This document shows positions 61,216 to 64,000 of a stretch of 64,000 nucleotides of DNA, one piece after another. Each line of letters begins with the position of its first letter. The stretch's first letter is position 1. The position numbers and the translations under genes were made by a program. The stretch is from Burkholderia sp. Ax-1719 (GTDB lineage: Bacteria > Pseudomonadota > Gammaproteobacteria > Burkholderiales > Burkholderiaceae), in NCBI RefSeq assembly GCF_011753055.1, contig NZ_VWWJ01000028.1:27419-91418 (forward strand), written 5' to 3'. The notes under the pieces are model-generated. The model saw only the letters and a list, made by a program, of their open reading frames with translations. It made no database searches and was not told the DNA's origin.

Positions 61216-62283
61216 ATGAAGATTGCAGTGCTGCCGGGCGACGGCATCGGTCCCGAGATCGTCAAGGAAGCCGTCAAGGTGCTGAACGCGCTCGACGAAA
61301 AGTTCGAGCTGGAAGAGGCGCCTGTTGGCGGCGCGGGTTACGAGGCGAGCGGCCATCCGCTGCCGGAAGCCACGCTCGCGCTGGCGAAGTCCGCCGATGC
61401 GATCCTGTTCGGCGCGGTGGGCGACTGGAAGTACGACTCGCTTGAACGCGCGCTGCGTCCGGAGCAGGCGATTCTGGGTCTGCGCAAGCACCTGGAACTG
61501 TTCGCCAACTTCCGCCCGGCGATCTGCTATCCGCAATTGACGGGTGCATCGTCGCTGAAGCCAGAAATCGTGTCGGGCCTCGACATCCTGATCGTGCGCG
61601 AACTGAACGGCGACATCTACTTCGGCCAGCCGCGCGGTCTGCGCGAATCGCCGGACGGTCTCTTCAAGGGCGCGCGTGAAGGTTTCGACACGATGCGTTA
61701 CTCGGAACCCGAAGTGCGCCGCATCGCTCACGTCGCTTTCCAGGCTGCGCAAAAGCGCCAGAAGAAGCTGACCTCGGTCGATAAGGCCAACGTGCTGGAA
61801 ACGTCGCAATTCTGGCGCGACATCATGATCGATGTCTCGAAGGAATATCCGGATGTCGAGCTTTCGCACATGTATGTCGATAACGCGGCGATGCAGCTGG
61901 TGAAGGCGCCGAAGGCGTTCGACGTGGTGGTCACGGGCAATATGTTCGGCGACATCCTCTCGGACGAAGCGGCGATGCTCACGGGCTCGATCGGCATGCT
62001 GCCTTCGGCGTCGCTCGACAAGAACAACAAGGGTCTGTACGAGCCGTCGCACGGTTCCGCGCCGGACATCGCGGGCAAGGGCATCGCCAATCCGCTGGCC
62101 ACGATTCTCTCGGCCGCGATGATGCTGCGTTACTCGCTTGGCCGCGTAGAGCAGGCCGATCGCATCGAAACCGCGGTGAAGAAGGTGCTCGAGCAAGGCT
62201 ATCGCACCGGCGACATCGTCACGCCGGACTGCAAGAAGGTCGGCACGGTGGAGATGGGCGACGCGGTGATCGCGGCGCTGTAA
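61216..62283 (+). CDS. leuB: 3-isopropylmalate dehydrogenase
   Basis: 355 residues from the ATG at 61216 (GAGGAACATCAGG upstream). KIAVLPGDGIGPEIVKEAVKVL opens the fold, DILIVRELNGDIYFG and TSVDKANVLETSQFWRDIM contain substrate residues, and VVTGNMFGDILSDEAAMLTGSIGMLPSASL is the NAD-site signature of the family. It oxidises and decarboxylates 3-isopropylmalate to 2-oxoisocaproate. Last gene of leuCDB; an intrinsic terminator follows. Confidence 0.97.
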   Translation: MKIAVLPGDGIGPEIVKEAVKVLNALDEKFELEEAPVGGAGYEASGHPLPEATLALAKSADAILFGAVGDWKYDSLERALRPEQAILGLRKHLELFANFRPAICYPQLTGASSLKPEIVSGLDILIVRELNGDIYFGQPRGLRESPDGLFKGAREGFDTMRYSEPEVRRIAHVAFQAAQKRQKKLTSVDKANVLETSQFWRDIMIDVSKEYPDVELSHMYVDNAAMQLVKAPKAFDVVVTGNMFGDILSDEAAMLTGSIGMLPSASLDKNNKGLYEPSHGSAPDIAGKGIANPLATILSAAMMLRYSLGRVEQADRIETAVKKVLEQGYRTGDIVTPDCKKVGTVEMGDAVIAAL

Positions 62284-62296
62284 ATGCAGGATGAAA

Positions 62297-62325
62297 GGGC
62301 ATGCCTTCAATGGCGTGCCCTTTTT
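62297..62325 (+). terminator. Intrinsic terminator of leuCDB
   Basis: GGGCATGCC (62297-62305) and GGCGTGCCC (62312-62320) pair with one T-G wobble around TTCAAT, followed by TTTTT. It separates leuB from the asd unit. Confidence 0.82.
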
Positions 62326-62399
62326 ATTTCGAACACGTTAAACGCGTGTCGTAAATAGCGGAAAGTGCGGTTTTTGCCGCGCAAATTAACTGTTTCGTG

Positions 62400-62405
62400 T
62401 ATATT
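62400..62405 (+). promoter_or_regulatory. Candidate -10 element of the asd unit
   Basis: TATATT lies 6 bp before the ATG of the leader frame, so a transcript starting from it would begin almost at that AUG. A -35 at optimal spacing is poor (TTGCCG at 62374 gives a 20-bp spacer). Confidence 0.35.
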
Positions 62406-62411
62406 GCTTCG

Positions 62412-62528
62412 ATGGCGACGATCTCCCCGATCACGATTGTTACGAAAATCCACGGCGAAAAAACGGCCCGTGTGATTTCGCTCGCCATCAGCACGAAAAC
62501 CATTACGAAAACGATCATCACGCGTTGA
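62412..62528 (+). CDS. Candidate Thr/Ile/Lys-rich leader peptide of asd
   Basis: An ATG-to-TGA frame of 38 codons, 82 bp before asd. Nine residues are Thr, nine Ile and four Lys: 22 of 38 together. Short Thr/Ile runs such as ISPITIVTKI and STKTITKTIITR recall the thrL leader of E. coli. The reading is direct; function is inferred from asd feeding Lys, Thr, Met and, through Thr, Ile. No Shine-Dalgarno sequence precedes the ATG; it may be read from a leaderless transcript or begin at the in-frame GTG at 62397. The frame is too short for usual gene calling. The opposite strand also has an open frame, which is probably a by-product. Confidence 0.5.
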   Translation: MATISPITIVTKIHGEKTARVISLAISTKTITKTIITR

Positions 62529-62529
62529 T

Positions 62530-62589
62530 CGCTCGTCGTGCCCGCTCATCTTCCCCGCGCGGCCACGCCGGGCGAGCGAAGCGGGGAAG
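62530..62589 (+). promoter_or_regulatory. Two mutually exclusive stems in the asd leader
   Basis: Stem A: CGCTCG (62530) and GCCCG (62540-62544) pair with CGGGCGAGCG (62569-62578). Stem B: CTTCCCCGC (62550-62558) pairs with GCGGGGAAG (62581-62589). The left arm of B sits in the loop of A and its right arm outside, so both cannot form together. Stem B lies about ten bases before the asd ribosome site. No U-tract follows, so control of translation or Rho access is likelier than intrinsic termination. Confidence 0.45.
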
Positions 62590-62610
62590 TGTCCAAATCA
62601 AGGGTTAGTC

Positions 62611-63732
62611 ATGAACGTAGGTCTCGTAGGTTGGCGCGGCATGGTCGGCAGCGTGCTGATGCAGCGCATGCAGGAAGAACGTGATTTCGACCTGATCGAA
62701 CCGGTGTTTTTCAGCACCAGCAATGCAGGCGGCGCGGCTCCGTCGTACGCCAAAAACGAGACGAAGCTCAAGGACGCGAACAGCGTCGACGAGCTCAAGA
62801 AGTGCGACATCATCATCACCTGCCAGGGCGGCGATTACACCAATGAGGTGTATCCGAAGCTGCGCGCGGCAGGCTGGACCGGTTACTGGATCGACGCGGC
62901 TTCGTCGCTGCGCATGAAGGACGACGCGGTCATCATTCTCGACCCGGTCAACCTCGACGTCATCAAGGATGCGCTCGTCAAGGGCCAGAAGGACTTCATC
63001 GGCGGCAACTGCACGGTCAGCCTGATGCTGATGGCGCTGGGCGGCCTGTTCCGCGAAGGCCTCGTCGACTGGATGACGGCCATGACCTACCAGGCCGCTT
63101 CGGGCGCGGGCGCGCAGAACATGCGCGAACTGCTCTCGCAGATGGGCGCGCTGAACGCGGCTGTGGCCACCGACCTGGCGAACCCGTCGTCGGCGATTCT
63201 GGATATCGACCGCAAGGTGCTCGCCACCATGAACAGCGACGCCATGCCCACGCAGAACTTCGGCGTGCCGCTCGCAGGCTCGCTGATTCCGTGGATCGAC
63301 AAGGATCTCGGCAACGGCATGTCGAAGGAAGAGTGGAAGGGCGGCGCGGAAACCAACAAGATCCTCGGCAAGCCGGGCATGGGCCAGCCGGGTTCGATCC
63401 CGGTCGACGGTCTGTGCGTGCGTATCGGCGCAATGCGCTGCCACTCGCAGGCGCTCACCATCAAGCTGAACAAGGATGTGCCGCTCGACGAGATCAACGG
63501 CATCCTCGCTTCGGCCAACGACTGGGTCAAGGTCGTGCCGAACGAGCGCGAAGCGTCGATGCGCGATCTGTCGCCGGCCAACGTCACCGGCACGCTGTCG
63601 GTGCCGGTCGGTCGCCTGCGCAAGCTGGCGATGGGCGGCGAGTATCTGTCGGCCTTCACGGTCGGCGACCAGCTGCTGTGGGGCGCTGCTGAGCCGCTGC
63701 GCCGCATGCTGCGGATTCTGCTCGACAAGTGA
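62611..63732 (+). CDS. asd: Aspartate-semialdehyde dehydrogenase
   Basis: 373 residues. VGLVGWRGMVGSVLMQRMQEERDFD is the NADP-binding start, FIGGNCTVSLMLMALGGLF carries the catalytic Cys, and GLCVRIGAMRCHSQALTIKL holds the substrate-binding residues; this is the long Gram-negative form. It reduces aspartyl phosphate to the semialdehyde, the branch point to lysine, diaminopimelate, threonine, methionine and isoleucine. AAGG precedes the ATG. It has its own terminators on both sides and an unusual leader, so it is controlled apart from leuCDB. Confidence 0.97.
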   Translation: MNVGLVGWRGMVGSVLMQRMQEERDFDLIEPVFFSTSNAGGAAPSYAKNETKLKDANSVDELKKCDIIITCQGGDYTNEVYPKLRAAGWTGYWIDAASSLRMKDDAVIILDPVNLDVIKDALVKGQKDFIGGNCTVSLMLMALGGLFREGLVDWMTAMTYQAASGAGAQNMRELLSQMGALNAAVATDLANPSSAILDIDRKVLATMNSDAMPTQNFGVPLAGSLIPWIDKDLGNGMSKEEWKGGAETNKILGKPGMGQPGSIPVDGLCVRIGAMRCHSQALTIKLNKDVPLDEINGILASANDWVKVVPNEREASMRDLSPANVTGTLSVPVGRLRKLAMGGEYLSAFTVGDQLLWGAAEPLRRMLRILLDK

Positions 63733-63770
63733 ATCATTTAAACTACGCGGCTAATGACGCGTAGACAGGC

Positions 63771-63808
63771 AAAAAGCGCCGCGCCAGTCGCGGCGCTTTT
63801 TTATTTTT
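63771..63808 (+). terminator. Strong intrinsic terminator of asd
   Basis: AAAAAGCGCCGCG (63771-63783) and CGCGGCGCTTTTT (63789-63801) form a 13-bp stem with loop CCAGT, followed by further T. The A-run also makes it a minus-strand terminator. Confidence 0.9.
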
Positions 63809-63904
63809 CGCGGCCCTCGCGCATGGCCAGCGAGCCCGACCCCATGAATTCCCGTTTTTTCCCGTTTGATCGACCGCCGCGCGAGCGGCGTGCCAGGGCA
63901 ACTG

Positions 63905-64000
63905 ATGACCGTTCGACTTGACTCTGCTTCCGCTGACCGGGGCACCCAAAACACGAAGGCGCAACGCGCCATGCAGGCTGCCGCCGCTGCGGCGGTGCTG
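63905..64000 (+). CDS. Start of a gene running off the window, possibly FimV-like
   Basis: An ATG at 63905 opens a frame that stays open to the window end (32 codons). The Ala-rich stretch MQAAAAAAVL at the edge looks like the start of a signal peptide or membrane helix after a polar N-terminus. In Burkholderia relatives, as I recall, a FimV-type (type IV pilus/cell pole) protein follows asd; that is the only reason for the name. The ribosome site is weak and the true start may differ. Confidence 0.45.
   Translation, partial: MTVRLDSASADRGTQNTKAQRAMQAAAAAAVL

Larger units (their letters stand above)
62284..62610. other. leuB-asd intergenic region with attenuator-like layout
   Basis: 327 bp holding in order: the leuB terminator, a -10-like TATATT (62400-62405), the leader frame 62412-62528, two alternative stems (62530-62589) and the asd ribosome site. 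No other credible gene. Confidence 0.6.

Noticed and set aside
62324..62521. A 65-codon minus-strand frame with hydrophobic residues opposite the asd leader
   Set aside because: It overlaps the leuB terminator, has no ribosome site, and its hydrophobicity is the complement of the Thr/Ile-rich frame on the plus strand. It cannot be fully excluded.

Overview
The window is a high-GC stretch of a Burkholderiaceae genome, most likely Paraburkholderia or a close relative. The main reasons are the block mdh / GntR regulator / sdhCDAB-sdhE / gltA / leuC-leuD-leuB / asd, which as far as I know is a Burkholderia-type arrangement often found on the second chromosome, the very GC-rich third codon positions, and the fused MrpA-B antiporter, lutACB-lldP and RbbA-type exporter gene sets. 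No rRNA, tRNA, CRISPR array, prophage or intact insertion sequence was seen.

Layout. 1-535 is a truncated DedA membrane protein. 757-6610 is a minus-strand operon for acyl-CoA catabolism (bifunctional enoyl-CoA hydratase/3-hydroxyacyl-CoA dehydrogenase, two pimeloyl-CoA-dehydrogenase-like acyl-CoA dehydrogenases, family III CoA-transferase) with a divergent LysR regulator at 6794. 7732-8520 is a DUF4397 lipoprotein. 8932-14995 is a six-gene Mrp-type cation/proton antiporter operon. 15170-21645 is a four-gene ABC exporter (outer-membrane factor, HlyD adaptor, RbbA-type double ATPase-permease, second permease). 22218-22679 is a secreted protein of unknown role. 22851-28749 is lactate use: lutA, lutC, lutB, lldP and the divergent regulator lldR. 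28845-33834 holds a VOC protein, PPK2, a Pit phosphate transporter and a diguanylate cyclase. 33871-37353 is a looser region with an HTH transposase-like remnant, an AT-rich patch, small exported or membrane proteins and an IMPACT-family protein.

The right part is central metabolism: mdh, a CitE-like lyase, an MliC-like periplasmic protein, prpD and acnA run leftward from 45057; a GntR/UTRA regulator, sdhCDAB, sdhE and gltA run rightward from 45606. Together they supply most of the TCA cycle plus a methylcitrate step. 51646-58706 has accessory genes (VOC, GNAT, a QseBC/PmrAB-like two-component system, TerB, zinc-finger protein, TerC/Alx, M48 protease, MipA). 59118-62283 is leuCDB, 62611-63732 is asd, and the start of another gene (possibly fimV) runs off the right edge.

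The most interesting signals lie between genes. (1) A 38-codon Thr/Ile/Lys-rich reading frame at 62412-62528, between leuB and asd, followed by two mutually exclusive stems, looks like a translational sensor for aspartate-family amino acids. (2) TTTAAG-N5-TTTAAG-like direct repeats with an 11-bp period at three places (8835, 22751, 36579) match the type of site bound by QseB/PmrA-class regulators, and such a regulator is encoded in the window. (3) Two candidate small RNAs end in intrinsic terminators that no open gene explains (36597-36701 plus strand; 37658-37763 minus strand). Perfect palindromes also mark likely operators of LldR, the GntR/UTRA regulator and the LysR protein.
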